From the NCBI GenBank assembly GCA_020634415.1, contig JACKBT010000031.1, forward strand, positions 1 through 55,289: a DNA stretch of 55,289 nucleotides, read 5' to 3'. This DNA is from Ardenticatenaceae bacterium. Lineage in GTDB: Bacteria > Chloroflexota > Anaerolineae > Promineifilales > Promineifilaceae. Of the stretch, positions 42,939 to 52,718 are shown in pieces; positions within the stretch are counted from its first letter, which is position 1, and each line of letters begins with the position of its first letter. The notes below the pieces were generated by a model. It did not search any database. It was not told the origin of the DNA and saw only the letters and a list, made by a program, of their open reading frames with translations. A program made the translations under genes and the position numbers.

Positions 42939-45900
42939 ATGTCTAAGTACGATTTGAACCGACTGTTACAATTCCGCAGCATTGGGCCGTTTCGCGGCGG
43001 GCGCGTGGTGGCGGTAGCGGGTGATCCGGTTGATCCGGCCACCTTTTATTTTGGTGCTTGCGCGGGTGGCGTGTGGAAGACGGAAGACGGTGGTATTTAT
43101 TGGCAGAATGTGTCTGATGGGTATTTCAAAACGGCCGCTGTTGGTGCGTTAGAAGTTGCGCCCTCTGACCCCAATGTGATTTATGCGGGAACGGGCGAGA
43201 CGACGATTCGCATTGACGTGTCGCATGGGGATGGGGTGTACAAATCTACTGACAAAGGCAAAAGCTGGCAGCACATGGGGTTGAGTGATACCCGGTTCAT
43301 TGGCAAAATTCGAGTGCATCCGCACAATCCCGATGTGGTGTTTGTGGCGGCGCTGGGCCATGCCTTTGGGCCAAACGAGGAGCGCGGTGTGTTCCGTTCG
43401 CAGGATGGAGGCAAGACGTGGGAGAATGTGCTGTTTCGCAGTGAGAAGGCGGGCGCGGTAGATTTGTCTTTTGACGCGCAGAACCCGCGCATTGTTTATG
43501 CCACCATTTGGGAAGGGTACCGCAGCTTCTGGCAGATTTCTAGCGGTGGGCCGGACAGCAGTTTGTACCGCTCAATGGATGGCGGCGATACATGGGAGGA
43601 GATTCGTAATAACAAGGGGCTGCCACCAGGGCTGCTGGGCAAGATGGCGGTGGCGGCTTCGCCAGCCAAGAGCGGCCGGGTATGGGCCTTGATTGAGTCG
43701 GAAAACAAACCCGGTTTGTATCGCTCGGATGATTATGGGGATACGTGGGAGCGGGTGAGTGATAAGGGAGAGTTATACGGCCGTTCCTGGTATTACATGC
43801 ACCTCACCGCCTGCCCGCAGGATGAGAACACGGTGTATGTGAATGACTTCAAACTGTGGAAGTCGGTGGATGGCGGGCACAATTTTGAGGAAATTACCAC
43901 GCCGCATGGGGACTGCCATGATTTGTGGATTGACCCCAAGAATGCACGGCGCATGGTGCAGGGTAATGACGGCGGGGCCAATGTGTCGTTTAATGGCGGT
44001 GAGAGCTGGTCTTCGATTTTCAATCAGCCGACGGCACAGTTTTACCATGTGGCGGTGGACAACCAATATCCCTACCATGTGTATGGCACGCAGCAGGATA
44101 ATTCCAGCATTGCTGTGCCCAGTATGGGTACACGCGGGGCCATTCCCTGGGCCGACTGTTATCCGGCGGGGTCGGGGGAGAGTGGTTATATTGCGGTGCG
44201 GCCTGATGACCACAATATTGTTTATGTGGGTGCGATTGGTAGTTCGCCGGGCGGCGGCAATTCGCTGCAACGGTATGACCACCGCACGAAGCAGATTCGG
44301 CTGATTACCACATGGCCGGAGACAATGGCGGGATATGGCGCGATTGAGCATAAGTATCGCTTTTTCTGGACGTACCCGATTGTGATTTCGCCGCATGACC
44401 CCAATGTGCTGTATGTGACGGGTAATTATGTGTTCCGCACGACGGATGAGGGTCAGACGTGGGAGATTTTGAGTCCTGATTTGACGCGAGCCGAGCCGGA
44501 GACGATGCAGAAGACGGGTGGCCCCATCAACCTGGATTCGATTGGGGCGGAGACGTATGCCACAATTTTCTCGTTTGTGGAGTCGCAGCATGAGCAGGGG
44601 GTGTTCTGGGCTGGCTCGGATGATGGCTTGATTCATCTCTCTAAAGATGGTGGCGCGAGTTGGCAGAATGTGTCGCCGGATTGGCCGGAGTGGATGATGG
44701 TGAGCATGATTGAGCAGTCGCCCCATGATGCGGGGACGGTGTATGTGGCGGGGACGCGCTATAAGCTGGATGATTATCGGCCGTATCTGTACAAGACGAC
44801 GGATTATGGGCAGACCTGGACGCAGATTGATGAGGGCATCCGCGAGGATGATTTTACGCGGGTGATTCGGGAGGACCCGAAGCGGCAAGGACTACTGTAT
44901 GTGGGGACGGAGACGGGGCTGTATGTGTCGTTTGATGGTGGTGGTTCGTGGCAGTCGTTGCAGTTGAATTTGCCGGTGTGCCCGGTGCATGATTTGGTGT
45001 TGAAGGATGATGATTTGGTGGTGGCGACACACGGCCGTTCTTTCTGGATTTTGGACGATGTGACCCCCTTACACCAGATGAGCGATGCGGTGGTGGCGGA
45101 CAGTTATCTGTTTAAGCCGCGCCGGGCGGTGCGCCATGCGCCCAATCTGTTTGAGGATTGGAGCGGCGGCAGTCCGGGCAAGAATTATGTGGCCGCTTTT
45201 ACCAATATCACGACCTTTGTGGAGCATAAGACGGATGAGGGTGTGGTGAATAAGCAGTTCCTGGATGCGGGTGTGAATCCGCCGGATGGGGTGATTGTGA
45301 CGTACCATTTGCCGGAGAAGGTGGAGGGAGCGGTGTCGCTCACTTTTCTGGATGGGGCGGGCAATGTGTTGAAGTCGTTTGGCACGAAGCCGCCACAAGA
45401 CCCGAAGAAGGAGAAGAGTGAGGCGGAGAAGCAGGCTGAGGAGGGAAAGGTGTATATGGCCGCAGCGGCGGGGATGAATCGCTTTGTCTGGGATATGAAG
45501 GTGGAAGATTGTGTGAAGTTGAAGGGCAAGGACATTTCGGCCAGCAAGGTGAGTGGGCCGCGAGTGGTGCCGGGGACGTATCAGGTGCGGCTGGCGGTGG
45601 GCGATTGGTCGCAAACGCAGTCGTTTGAGGTGGTGCGTGATCCGCGTGTGACGACTTCGATTGCGGATTTGCAGGCGCAGTTTGATTTGCTGATACAGAT
45701 TCGGGATAAGGTGTCGGCGGGGAATACGGCCGTTAACCAGATCCGCGATTTGCAGAAGCAGGTGGAGGGCTGGCTGGCGAGAGGGAAGGAGGATGAGGCC
45801 CTCACAAGTGTGGGGCAGCAGCTTAAAGAGAAGCTGGCGGCCATCGAGAAGCCGCTGATCATGCCGGGGTTAAAGACGGGGTCGGAGATGTTGAATCATG

Positions 45901-46109
45901 GGACGCGGCTGATTGCCAAGATGGCGGCGCTGGCGCCGGTGGTGTTTAGTGCGGACTTTAAGCCGACGCAGGCGGCGCAGGATGTGTATGCCAAGCTGGC
46001 GGATGAGATTGATGAGCAGTTGGCGCAGCTGCATGAGCTGATTGAGGTGGATGTGGCGGCGTTTAATGGGATGGTGCAGGAGAAGGGAATGGGGGCGTTG
46101 GGGGTGTAG
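42939..46109 (+). CDS. large BNR/VPS10-like beta-propeller protein
   Basis: A 1056-residue protein with about eleven Asp-box repeats of the form Ser/Thr-x-Asp-x-Gly-x-x-Trp (examples KTEDGGIYW, KSTDKGKSW, RSQDGGKTW, RSDDYGDTW, RTTDEGQTW, KTTDYGQTW), the hallmark of sialidase/sortilin (VPS10)-type propellers. The C-terminal 300 residues are a beta-sandwich with helices. Databases often call such proteins glycosyl hydrolase, yet no catalytic residues are apparent. GAAGGAG precedes the ATG. There is no signal peptide, so the protein is predicted to be cytoplasmic, unusual for this family. Third positions are very G/T-rich here. Confidence 0.85.
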   Translation: MSKYDLNRLLQFRSIGPFRGGRVVAVAGDPVDPATFYFGACAGGVWKTEDGGIYWQNVSDGYFKTAAVGALEVAPSDPNVIYAGTGETTIRIDVSHGDGVYKSTDKGKSWQHMGLSDTRFIGKIRVHPHNPDVVFVAALGHAFGPNEERGVFRSQDGGKTWENVLFRSEKAGAVDLSFDAQNPRIVYATIWEGYRSFWQISSGGPDSSLYRSMDGGDTWEEIRNNKGLPPGLLGKMAVAASPAKSGRVWALIESENKPGLYRSDDYGDTWERVSDKGELYGRSWYYMHLTACPQDENTVYVNDFKLWKSVDGGHNFEEITTPHGDCHDLWIDPKNARRMVQGNDGGANVSFNGGESWSSIFNQPTAQFYHVAVDNQYPYHVYGTQQDNSSIAVPSMGTRGAIPWADCYPAGSGESGYIAVRPDDHNIVYVGAIGSSPGGGNSLQRYDHRTKQIRLITTWPETMAGYGAIEHKYRFFWTYPIVISPHDPNVLYVTGNYVFRTTDEGQTWEILSPDLTRAEPETMQKTGGPINLDSIGAETYATIFSFVESQHEQGVFWAGSDDGLIHLSKDGGASWQNVSPDWPEWMMVSMIEQSPHDAGTVYVAGTRYKLDDYRPYLYKTTDYGQTWTQIDEGIREDDFTRVIREDPKRQGLLYVGTETGLYVSFDGGGSWQSLQLNLPVCPVHDLVLKDDDLVVATHGRSFWILDDVTPLHQMSDAVVADSYLFKPRRAVRHAPNLFEDWSGGSPGKNYVAAFTNITTFVEHKTDEGVVNKQFLDAGVNPPDGVIVTYHLPEKVEGAVSLTFLDGAGNVLKSFGTKPPQDPKKEKSEAEKQAEEGKVYMAAAAGMNRFVWDMKVEDCVKLKGKDISASKVSGPRVVPGTYQVRLAVGDWSQTQSFEVVRDPRVTTSIADLQAQFDLLIQIRDKVSAGNTAVNQIRDLQKQVEGWLARGKEDEALTSVGQQLKEKLAAIEKPLIMPGLKTGSEMLNHGTRLIAKMAALAPVVFSADFKPTQAAQDVYAKLADEIDEQLAQLHELIEVDVAAFNGMVQEKGMGALGV

Positions 46110-46527
46110 GTAGTGGTTTGAGTTTTTGAGGAACGGCCGTTCTTTTGCTTTCTTGCTGTGAGGTGAGAGGGGAGGGGAACGGCCGTTTCTGTTTCAATCT
46201 CAGATGGAGAGGACGAATAGATTAAATATCCGGTCTAATTCAAATTTGCTTTGGACATAAAATATAGATAATATGTTCTGATGGATCACTTTAATCTGAA
46301 TAATTATGAAGTGCAAGATGCTGGTAAGAATATTGTAGTATTGGCAATCGGTAGTCGGGAATATAAGTAGATATTGGGAAAGATTAGCAAGAAACAACAG
46401 GTAGGTCAGCTTCGTTGATACCGATGAGAGAACAGAAGCGAGAAAAAGGGGTAGTTACATTGGAAATGATGGATAAATCATGTCTTCTCCAACCAATAGC
46501 ACTTGGGCTGAAAAATGAAGGCTGATT
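46110..46527. other. AT-rich non-coding segment before the insertion sequence
   Basis: Two AACGGCCGTT sites (near 46132 and 46179) are followed, from about 46200, by AT-rich DNA with no convincing gene and a composition unlike the surroundings. At 46463-46480 is an inverted repeat arm that pairs with 48029-48046 beyond the insertion sequence. Confidence 0.5.
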
Positions 46528-48001
46528 CGGTAAAATCTCAACTTCATTATCGAGATAATACTGGATCAGCCCATGAAGTTCAACCTCACTTTCCTCGAGT
46601 TTCTCGTTTTCCTACTTTTTTACATCCTTCTTTTTCTCTGGTTCCAATTCGGCCGTAGACTTCGCCGCTGGTGGCATGACTATTTTCGGCAGCGGCATAA
46701 GCCCCGTTCCCTCAAACCCAAGGCTCCTGATGACTGTCCTGCCTGTAACCAACTACTCTCGCTACTGCCATCTCGCCCTAAACCTGAGGTTGTGCCCTGG
46801 TCAGAACGTAAAAGCCCTCGTGGCCGACGCAAAACAATCGATTCCAATGGTTTTGCCTGTCTTAACCCTGTCTGCGCTTACTTTGCCATCGCTGATGCCC
46901 AGATTCATGCTTTAGTCAGCAACGGCCGTCGTGGTAATCAAAAGATTCGCTACTGGAAATGTCAGGCCTGCGGTGGCTGTCGCACCAGTAGATATGGTAC
47001 TCCTCTCTACTACCTCAAAACACCACTGGCTCATGTCACCATGGTTATGACCGCTCTGTCTGAAGGGGTAGACATCTCCGCCTGTGTGCGCATCTTTGAA
47101 AATCACCACCCCACTATTAGCCGCTGGTTGATGCGCTGCGGTCAGCACAGTCAACGGTTGCATCAGCAACTGTTCCATCAAGCTGTCCAAGTAGGCCATC
47201 TTCAGTTGGATGAACTGGTCACCAAAGTCAAACTTGAGGCTGAACGCATCTGGCTTTGGACGGCGGTGGCGGCCAAGAGCAAGCTTTTCTTGGCTTTCCA
47301 TCTGGGTCGTCGCTCGACCGCCGATGCTCAGCACCTACTCCATCAAGTCTGGCAGCGATTAATCCCAGACTGTTTGCCTATCTTTACCAGTGATGGCCTC
47401 AACCAATACTTCTACGCTATCACGGCTCATTTCGGCACCTGGCATAAACCACTTCGTGCCAGAAAGTATCATTGGCTGCCTGATGTTCGTTTGCTTTATG
47501 CTCAATTGCGTAAACGCCGCCAGGGTCGCCAGGTTTCCTTTCTCTATAGCATCATTCGTCTGGGTAGTCGCTACTTGATTCGCACTGGCTTGCAAGCTCT
47601 GGCTTTCACGGGCAAAGTACAAACCGCTTTTGTAGAACGGGCGAATTTGACCTTGCGTGAGTTAATTGCCCCTCTCTCCCGTCGTACCTGGTCGATGGCC
47701 TATGACAAATATCATCTTACGCTTCATATTCACTGGGGTTTGGCCTACTATCATTTCTGCCGACCGCATCAATCCCTGACTATCCCTATCCGCGGCCCTA
47801 GTAAACGCCGTTACCGCACCCCAGCTATGGCGGCTAACTTGGTCAACCGTCGCTGGTCGGTGCGGGACCTCCTACAACTGCCTGTGCCGGAAGGGGTGTG
47901 GTTAGACCCCTTCCCGGCTATGAAGGGTTGCCGATAGCTCAGATTTGAGCAGAAATTAGGGCTATCTCTGCGTCTGAGCTGGCTGAAAATTGAGAAACCA
48001 C
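46528..48001 (+). mobile_element. IS1-like insertion sequence
   Basis: The element carries one DDE transposase gene. The left end CGGTAAAATCTCAACTTCA and the inverted right end GTGGTTTCTCAATTTTCA share the pattern GGT...CTCAAYTT, similar to IS1-type ends. A 7-base direct repeat GCTGATT flanks it (46521-46527 and 48002-48008), fitting a target duplication. The boundaries are my estimate, good to a few bases. Confidence 0.65.
46573..47937 (+). CDS. IS1-like DDE transposase
   Basis: The 454-residue protein has two zinc-ribbon-like parts (CPACNQLL and YWKCQACGGCRTSRYGTPLY) and a DDE-type core with LDELVTKV (first Asp), FTSDGLNQYF (second Asp) and FVERANLTLREL (Glu), as in IS1-related transposases. 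It is longer than IS1 InsAB and is encoded as a single frame. Unusually, it starts with a hydrophobic stretch (FLEFLVFLLFYILLFLWF), a predicted membrane helix, before a basic region. The DDE residues are intact, so the enzyme could be active. Two CGGCCG sites occur, far fewer per kilobase than in host genes. Confidence 0.8.
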   Translation: MKFNLTFLEFLVFLLFYILLFLWFQFGRRLRRWWHDYFRQRHKPRSLKPKAPDDCPACNQLLSLLPSRPKPEVVPWSERKSPRGRRKTIDSNGFACLNPVCAYFAIADAQIHALVSNGRRGNQKIRYWKCQACGGCRTSRYGTPLYYLKTPLAHVTMVMTALSEGVDISACVRIFENHHPTISRWLMRCGQHSQRLHQQLFHQAVQVGHLQLDELVTKVKLEAERIWLWTAVAAKSKLFLAFHLGRRSTADAQHLLHQVWQRLIPDCLPIFTSDGLNQYFYAITAHFGTWHKPLRARKYHWLPDVRLLYAQLRKRRQGRQVSFLYSIIRLGSRYLIRTGLQALAFTGKVQTAFVERANLTLRELIAPLSRRTWSMAYDKYHLTLHIHWGLAYYHFCRPHQSLTIPIRGPSKRRYRTPAMAANLVNRRWSVRDLLQLPVPEGVWLDPFPAMKGCR

Positions 48002-48053
48002 GCTGATTGCACTTGATCTGAGTCGTTTTGAATTATCCATCATTTCGGTTTGA

Positions 48054-48401
48054 ACCACCGGTAAGCAGCAGGTGTTGGATGTTGGTCAAAGCGTGACCAT
48101 TCCGCCCGGTACACCCCACACCTTTTGGAATGCGGGTAAAGGCGAGATGCACTTCATCACCGAGGTGCGCCCGCCGGGCGACTTGCAAACCTACTGGGAA
48201 ACGGTCTTTGGCCTGGCGCAGGACGGCAAGGTGAACGCCAACGGCCTGCCCAACCTGCTGCAGCTTGCCGTCGTCGCGCCGCTGGCCGACAGCTACGATC
48301 CGCGCCTGCCGGTGGCGGTGACGAAGGGTCTGGTAGCGGTGTTAGGCGGGATCGGCCGGTGGCTAGGCTACAAAGCACGATACCCAAAGTACAGTACGTA
48401 A
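48054..48401 (+). pseudogene. cupin-domain protein remnant (5' truncated)
   Basis: From 48054 the frame reads GKQQVLDVGQSVTIPPGTPH then FWNAGKGEMHFITEVRPPGD, the second half of a cupin barrel. It continues with the C-terminal helical tail common in this cupin group (TYWETVFGLAQDGK, LGYKARYP). The first half of the barrel, including the first metal-binding motif, is missing, and homology begins eight bases after the inverted repeat arm. A GTG at 48072 could start a 109-residue product, but it would not fold as a full cupin. The missing half is not found left of the insertion sequence, so a deletion or rearrangement has also occurred. Confidence 0.75.
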
Positions 48402-50480
48402 ATGGCAACGACTACGGTAACGGAGCTAAACAAATCAGAGCGAATAACCTGGCTTATCCGCTTATTATGGATTGCAGTTGCTTTGTTTGCCTTGTTTTTG
48501 ATCAGTATAGCTGTACCGTACCGCTATGCTATGTTAGCAGCGGATGTCTATGGTTACGGGACGGCTCTCACTGCCCAAGGTCTCTCCTATCGCGGATTTG
48601 CAAGCTATTTTACCATCATTGAGACAGCTATCGGCCTGAGTTTTCTTGTCGTGGCAACAATCATTGCCTGGCGTAAGACGGGGGAATGGTTGGCATTAAT
48701 GGTGGCCGCTACGCTGGCCTATCTTGGTGTGTTATTGCCGCTAACAGATGGCTTAATGGCTATAGATACCAACTGGCGGTGGGCTATCATAATTTTGAGA
48801 ATACTCGTCTATTCAGGGATGATTGCTATGTTTTGTCTCTTTCCAGACGGCCGTTTCACACCTAGGTGGAGCCGTTGGCTTTTCTCCGCCTGGCTTTTCT
48901 TTGTCGTGGCTGGCAGACATCTGCTTACTGATGCTTTGTCTAACATGGCTGTCATTCCAGCAATTCATACCCAACAGGACAGCCTGGTTTTGCTGATGTT
49001 TAGTGGTTGGATGGGTATGGGCATCTTGTTGCAGTTGATTCGTTATCGGTACTATGCTTCAAATGAACAACGTCAGCAAACCAAGTGGGTTTTGTATGGT
49101 TTTTTGCTGATTTTTCTGGTCAGCCTGACAAACGCTGTTTTGCTCGTTGTGTTCCCTGATTTACGGCAGAATCCGTATCACAATTTCCTTTACGTCATGA
49201 GTGGGGGCACAGTCATTCTGTTAGCGACGTTTTGTCTGGCAGTAACGATAGCCTTTGCTATTTTACGGTACCACCTATGGGATATTGATGTCCTTATCAA
49301 TCGCACGCTGGTATATAGTGGGTTGACGGCTATCACTATAGGCATTTACGTACTGCTGGTTGGCGGGGTGGGCTCGCTGCTGCAAGCGCAGGGCAGTACT
49401 GCCATTGCTTTTGTGGCCACGGGTGTGGTGGCTGTTTTGTTTCAACCGCTGCGGCTGCGCCTACAAACGGCCGTGGACCACCTCATGTACGGTCAGCGGG
49501 ACGATCCAGTAGGGATGCTTACCCATTTGGCGCAGCGGCTGGAAACGGTGGACAGCCCGGAACGCATCCTGCCCACGCTGGTAGAAACCATCGCTACTGC
49601 CTTGAAGTTACCTTACGTTGCCCTCTGGCTGCCGCAAACAGACATGCAATGGAAACCGGTGGCTGTTTTTGGAAAACAGACTGATGATTTACTTATGGTT
49701 CCCTTACTTCATCAAAACCAGGAAGTGGGCCATCTATTTGTGGCACCGCGTGGACCAGGCGAACGTTTTTCGCGTGAAGATGAGCGGCTGTTAGCAACGA
49801 TTGCTCAACTATCGGCAACGATGGTACAGGCGGTCCAGTTGACCTTTGCATTGCAGCAGTCGCGGCAACAAATTGTGACCAGCCAGGAGGAGGAGCGCCG
49901 CCGCCTGCGCCGTGACCTGCACGACGGGCTGGGGCCGGTTCTGGCTTCGGTAGCCTTACAGGCCGACACCGCCCGCGACCTGGTTAATTCGGATCCAGCT
50001 GAAACAAAAGTGATTCTCAACAGCATTATGAATCAGGCGCAAACGGCCGTTTCTGATGTGCGCCGCCTTGTTTACGATTTGCGTCCGCCCACATTGGATG
50101 AATTGGGGTTGATAGGGACACTGCGCCAGTCGGTTCGACCCTGGCAGCATCAACTATCCATTCAATTTGAGGCTGCTGACTTGCTACCCTTGCCAGCAGC
50201 GGTCGAAGTCGCTGCCTATCGGATCGCCCAAGAAGCAATCAACAATGTGGTGAAACATGCCCAGGCGAAGTGTTGTACTATCGCCATCACCGCCAATGGC
50301 GCCCTCCAGTTGGTCATTGAGGATGATGGTGTGGGTGTACCGGAAACGGCCGTTTCTGGTGTTGGTCTCATCTCCATGAAAGAGCGGGCTGCTGAATTGG
50401 GTGGGAACTGCACAATTCAACGCTTATCAACTGGAGGAACGCGGGTAACGGCCGTTTTGCCTTTGCCCTCTGAGGAATAA
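48402..50480 (+). CDS. membrane sensor histidine kinase with GAF and HisKA_3 domains
   Basis: The 692-residue protein has about eight to nine membrane helices (residues 15-340), a GAF-like domain (about 385-480, SPERILPTLVETIATALKLPYVALWLP), a dimerisation domain of the NarL-type kinases with phospho-acceptor His507 (RRDLHDGLGPVLAS), and an HATPase domain (AQEAINNVVKHAQ, IEDDGVGV, GVGLISMKERA). It phosphorylates the LuxR-type regulator encoded five bases downstream. The integral membrane part suggests sensing of a membrane or lipid-soluble signal. The ATG directly follows the stop of the cupin remnant, with no clear ribosome site, so expression may be altered by that rearrangement. Confidence 0.93.
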   Translation: MATTTVTELNKSERITWLIRLLWIAVALFALFLISIAVPYRYAMLAADVYGYGTALTAQGLSYRGFASYFTIIETAIGLSFLVVATIIAWRKTGEWLALMVAATLAYLGVLLPLTDGLMAIDTNWRWAIIILRILVYSGMIAMFCLFPDGRFTPRWSRWLFSAWLFFVVAGRHLLTDALSNMAVIPAIHTQQDSLVLLMFSGWMGMGILLQLIRYRYYASNEQRQQTKWVLYGFLLIFLVSLTNAVLLVVFPDLRQNPYHNFLYVMSGGTVILLATFCLAVTIAFAILRYHLWDIDVLINRTLVYSGLTAITIGIYVLLVGGVGSLLQAQGSTAIAFVATGVVAVLFQPLRLRLQTAVDHLMYGQRDDPVGMLTHLAQRLETVDSPERILPTLVETIATALKLPYVALWLPQTDMQWKPVAVFGKQTDDLLMVPLLHQNQEVGHLFVAPRGPGERFSREDERLLATIAQLSATMVQAVQLTFALQQSRQQIVTSQEEERRRLRRDLHDGLGPVLASVALQADTARDLVNSDPAETKVILNSIMNQAQTAVSDVRRLVYDLRPPTLDELGLIGTLRQSVRPWQHQLSIQFEAADLLPLPAAVEVAAYRIAQEAINNVVKHAQAKCCTIAITANGALQLVIEDDGVGVPETAVSGVGLISMKERAAELGGNCTIQRLSTGGTRVTAVLPLPSEE

Positions 50481-50485
50481 ATCTG

Positions 50486-51145
50486 ATGGACAGCGAGATT
50501 CACTTACTCATAGTAGACGACTCTGAACCATTTCGTATTGGCTTGCGTGCCTTGATTAAGGCCACAGCCGATATGAAATTAGCTGGAGAGGCAACAAACG
50601 GCCGTGAAGCCATCACTTTCGCCGAACGCTTGCAGCCAGATGTCATTTTGATGGATTTGCACATGACGGATGTTAACGGCATCGAAGCGACTCGCCAGAT
50701 TGTGCATACCAGTCCTCATATTGCCATCCTTGTCCTGACCATGGTAGATAATGACGAATCCCTGTTTGCGGCCATGCAAGCTGGAGCGCGAGGTTACTTG
50801 CTCAAGGGAGCCTCTAAAAGCGAGATATTGCGAGCAATTCGGGATGTGGCTGCTGGCGCGGCTATCTTTAGTCCAGCCATAGCCAACCGTATGATGACCT
50901 ACTTCAGCCAAATACAGGAACAACAGTCCGTGTATGCTTTTCCCGAACTAACAGAACGGGAGCGGGAGATTTTGAAGTTAGTAGCCCACCACCAAACGAA
51001 CCAAGAGATTGCCCAACAATTACACCTCAGCCCCAAAACGGTCCGTAACTATACGTCCAATGTCTTTGCCAAATTGCAGGTGGCTGACCGTGCTGAGGCA
51101 ATCATCCGGGCACGCGATGCAGGGCTTGGTAAAGATGCCCGTTGA
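50486..51145 (+). CDS. NarL/LuxR family response regulator
   Basis: The 219-residue regulator has a receiver domain (IVDDSEPFRIGLRALI; phospho-acceptor Asp57 in VILMDLHMTDVNG; ARGYLLKGAS) and a LuxR-type HTH (LTEREREILKLVAHHQTNQE, then LSPKTVRNYTSNVFAKL). It begins five bases after the kinase stop and forms the classic pair with it. Target genes are unknown. The 51146-51345 spacer after it holds no feature that I recognise. Confidence 0.95.
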   Translation: MDSEIHLLIVDDSEPFRIGLRALIKATADMKLAGEATNGREAITFAERLQPDVILMDLHMTDVNGIEATRQIVHTSPHIAILVLTMVDNDESLFAAMQAGARGYLLKGASKSEILRAIRDVAAGAAIFSPAIANRMMTYFSQIQEQQSVYAFPELTEREREILKLVAHHQTNQEIAQQLHLSPKTVRNYTSNVFAKLQVADRAEAIIRARDAGLGKDAR

Positions 51146-51366
51146 CACCTGAGAACTAGAGACAAAAATTTTTACTTAAGGTTAATCAGATCGCAACAGA
51201 TGCCATTATGACCTGTCCACGCAGAAATAGGCTATCAAAATTGATGAAGTCACGTATAAGTCTTCCACAAGGATAGCAATTCGGTATCTTGCATGACGAA
51301 ATAGCGATAGGCAGTGTAACTTAATGGTTTTGTCAGTTATCAACTCAGTTCCGCAACCAGAAGCAT

Positions 51367-51801
51367 GTCTCCAGTTGGCAGCTCAGTGACACGCTGGCGA
51401 TTCCCTTTGTGGTGCTGGCTGTTGAACAAGCGTTGGTTCAAGCTACACCAGCCATCTTTAACAGCGACCAGGGGAGTCATTTCACAAGCCCCCAATATAT
51501 TGACCAACTCAAGACGGCGAACACGAAGATCAGTATGGACGGCAAAGGGCGAGCCATTGACAACATCCGTACCGAGCGGCTTTGGCGCGCAGTTAAATAT
51601 GAAGAGGTCTACCTCAACGAGTACACCAATCCACGAGAAGCCCGTCGTGGTCTGACCCGCTACTGGCACTTCTACAATTATGAACGTCTGCATCAATCCC
51701 TGGATTATGCGACGCCGGCCGAGATGGACTACGGCCGTTTATTACCCATCACACCCAATGGAGGAAAAGAGAGCTTAACTTTGCCCCATATTTTGTCTTG
51801 A
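51367..51801 (+). pseudogene. IS3 family transposase (OrfB) C-terminal remnant
   Basis: The frame reads VSSWQLSDTLAIPFVVLAVE, then FNSDQGSHFTS with the second catalytic Asp, RTERLWRAVKYEEVY with the catalytic Glu, and the end block YNYERLHQSLDYATPAEMDY of IS3-type integrase cores. About the first half, with the first catalytic Asp, and OrfA are missing, so it is a dead fragment. Its 3' flank (about 51800-51825) looks like the former end of the element. It marks the border between the two-component genes and the CRISPR-associated operon. Confidence 0.85.
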
Positions 51802-51958
51802 CATTTGGGGGCACTTTACTTTCACGAAACGGGTGAAACGATACAGGTGAAACTGACGAAAAACAGAAAAGTTGCCGCTGTTTATCTCTCACGAAGGCAG
51901 TGATAAAGGCAGCTTGATTTTGACTAAAAAGCTTGTAGACTGAAACGAGTCGTGAGGC

Positions 51959-52714
51959 TTAGCTCATCCGCTCCACCGCTCCCATTCCCATTGTTGTTTT
52001 GTAACCAACACCACAAAATGTGGCCAAAGTGCTAAGGGCTTGCCAGGTGCGAAGGTGGTATTCATCTCCTTGATGAGCCTCAAACCACACTTCGCCGACG
52101 AAGCCCGTAAATCGTTCGCGCTGACTGATGTTAATTTGGACAGTCTCGATGTTATGTTGGGTGACAAAGACATTTTGAGCACACCAGTCGCGCCAATCGG
52201 GGGGGATGACCATCATGGGTGGGGCGAAAGCTTCCCATACACGAATGGGACTGCCAAACACATTGGCCGGTAGGGGTAAGGGCATCACACGAGGTCCCTG
52301 TTTGAAGCCGCAAGGAGAGAGAAAACGCAGGCCAATTTGTCTGGTGGGTTCGCTGAGGGCAAGCTGCTGCCAACTGATGCTGGGGGTGGTGCGTGATTCG
52401 CGGATGATGAATTCGTGGCCGCCGAGGTGACACGGCCGTTCGGTTTTGCTGAACCATTCACCGGTGCGTTGGAAGAGGCTGGTGGCACGGTCGGTGAGGG
52501 TGGAGAGGCGGATGCCAGCCAGACAGGAATCATCGCCATACAAGGGGACTAGGGTGAACGGCCGTGGGGTTTCATGATGGTGCAGCCAGTCTGACTCTTG
52601 GCGGTCGGCCTGGCCGGTAATGTTGAAGAGGAAGCCGTGCAGTCCTTTGGCGTGGATGTAACGGCCGTTGAGGGGTTCATCTAAAGGTTCAAAGAGGTAG
52701 GTGATGGTGTGCAT
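51959..52714 (-). CDS. cas6: CRISPR-associated endoribonuclease Cas6
   Basis: The 251-residue protein has the Cas6 arrangement: an N-terminal ferredoxin-like part starting MHTITYLFEP and HAKGLHGFLFN, and a C-terminal half ending FTGFVGEVWFEA ... LATFCGVGYKTTMGMGAVER, where the Gly-rich loop GVGYKTTMGMG is the family signature. Cas6 cuts precursor CRISPR RNA in repeats and is usual in type I and III systems. Candidate active-site histidines are present in the N-terminal domain (HAKGLH). It is the last gene of a leftward operon, four bases after the unknown gene ending at 52719. No repeat array is visible between it and the IS3 remnant. Confidence 0.88.
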   Translation of the reverse strand: MHTITYLFEPLDEPLNGRYIHAKGLHGFLFNITGQADRQESDWLHHHETPRPFTLVPLYGDDSCLAGIRLSTLTDRATSLFQRTGEWFSKTERPCHLGGHEFIIRESRTTPSISWQQLALSEPTRQIGLRFLSPCGFKQGPRVMPLPLPANVFGSPIRVWEAFAPPMMVIPPDWRDWCAQNVFVTQHNIETVQINISQRERFTGFVGEVWFEAHQGDEYHLRTWQALSTLATFCGVGYKTTMGMGAVERMS

Positions 52715-52718
52715 AAGA

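Larger units (their letters stand above)
46463..48046. repeat. inverted repeat arms flanking the insertion sequence
   Basis: GAAATGATGGATAA at 46463-46476 is repeated exactly in inverted form at 48033-48046, and the match extends to 17 of 18 positions. The arms lie outside the insertion sequence ends by 65 and 45 bases. Removing the IS and one target copy would leave a palindrome-ended element of about 100 bases, MITE-like. Alternatively the arms are the true ends of a larger transposable unit. Confidence 0.55.

Noticed and set aside
43773..44888. 371-residue ORF antisense to the BNR protein
   Set aside because: Same reason: shadow frame of a G-rich gene, Arg/His/Ile-rich, no ribosome site.
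51938..51946. GACTGAAAC, similar to the end of CRISPR repeats, beside cas6
   Set aside because: Single occurrence; no repeat-spacer periodicity anywhere in the spacer or window.
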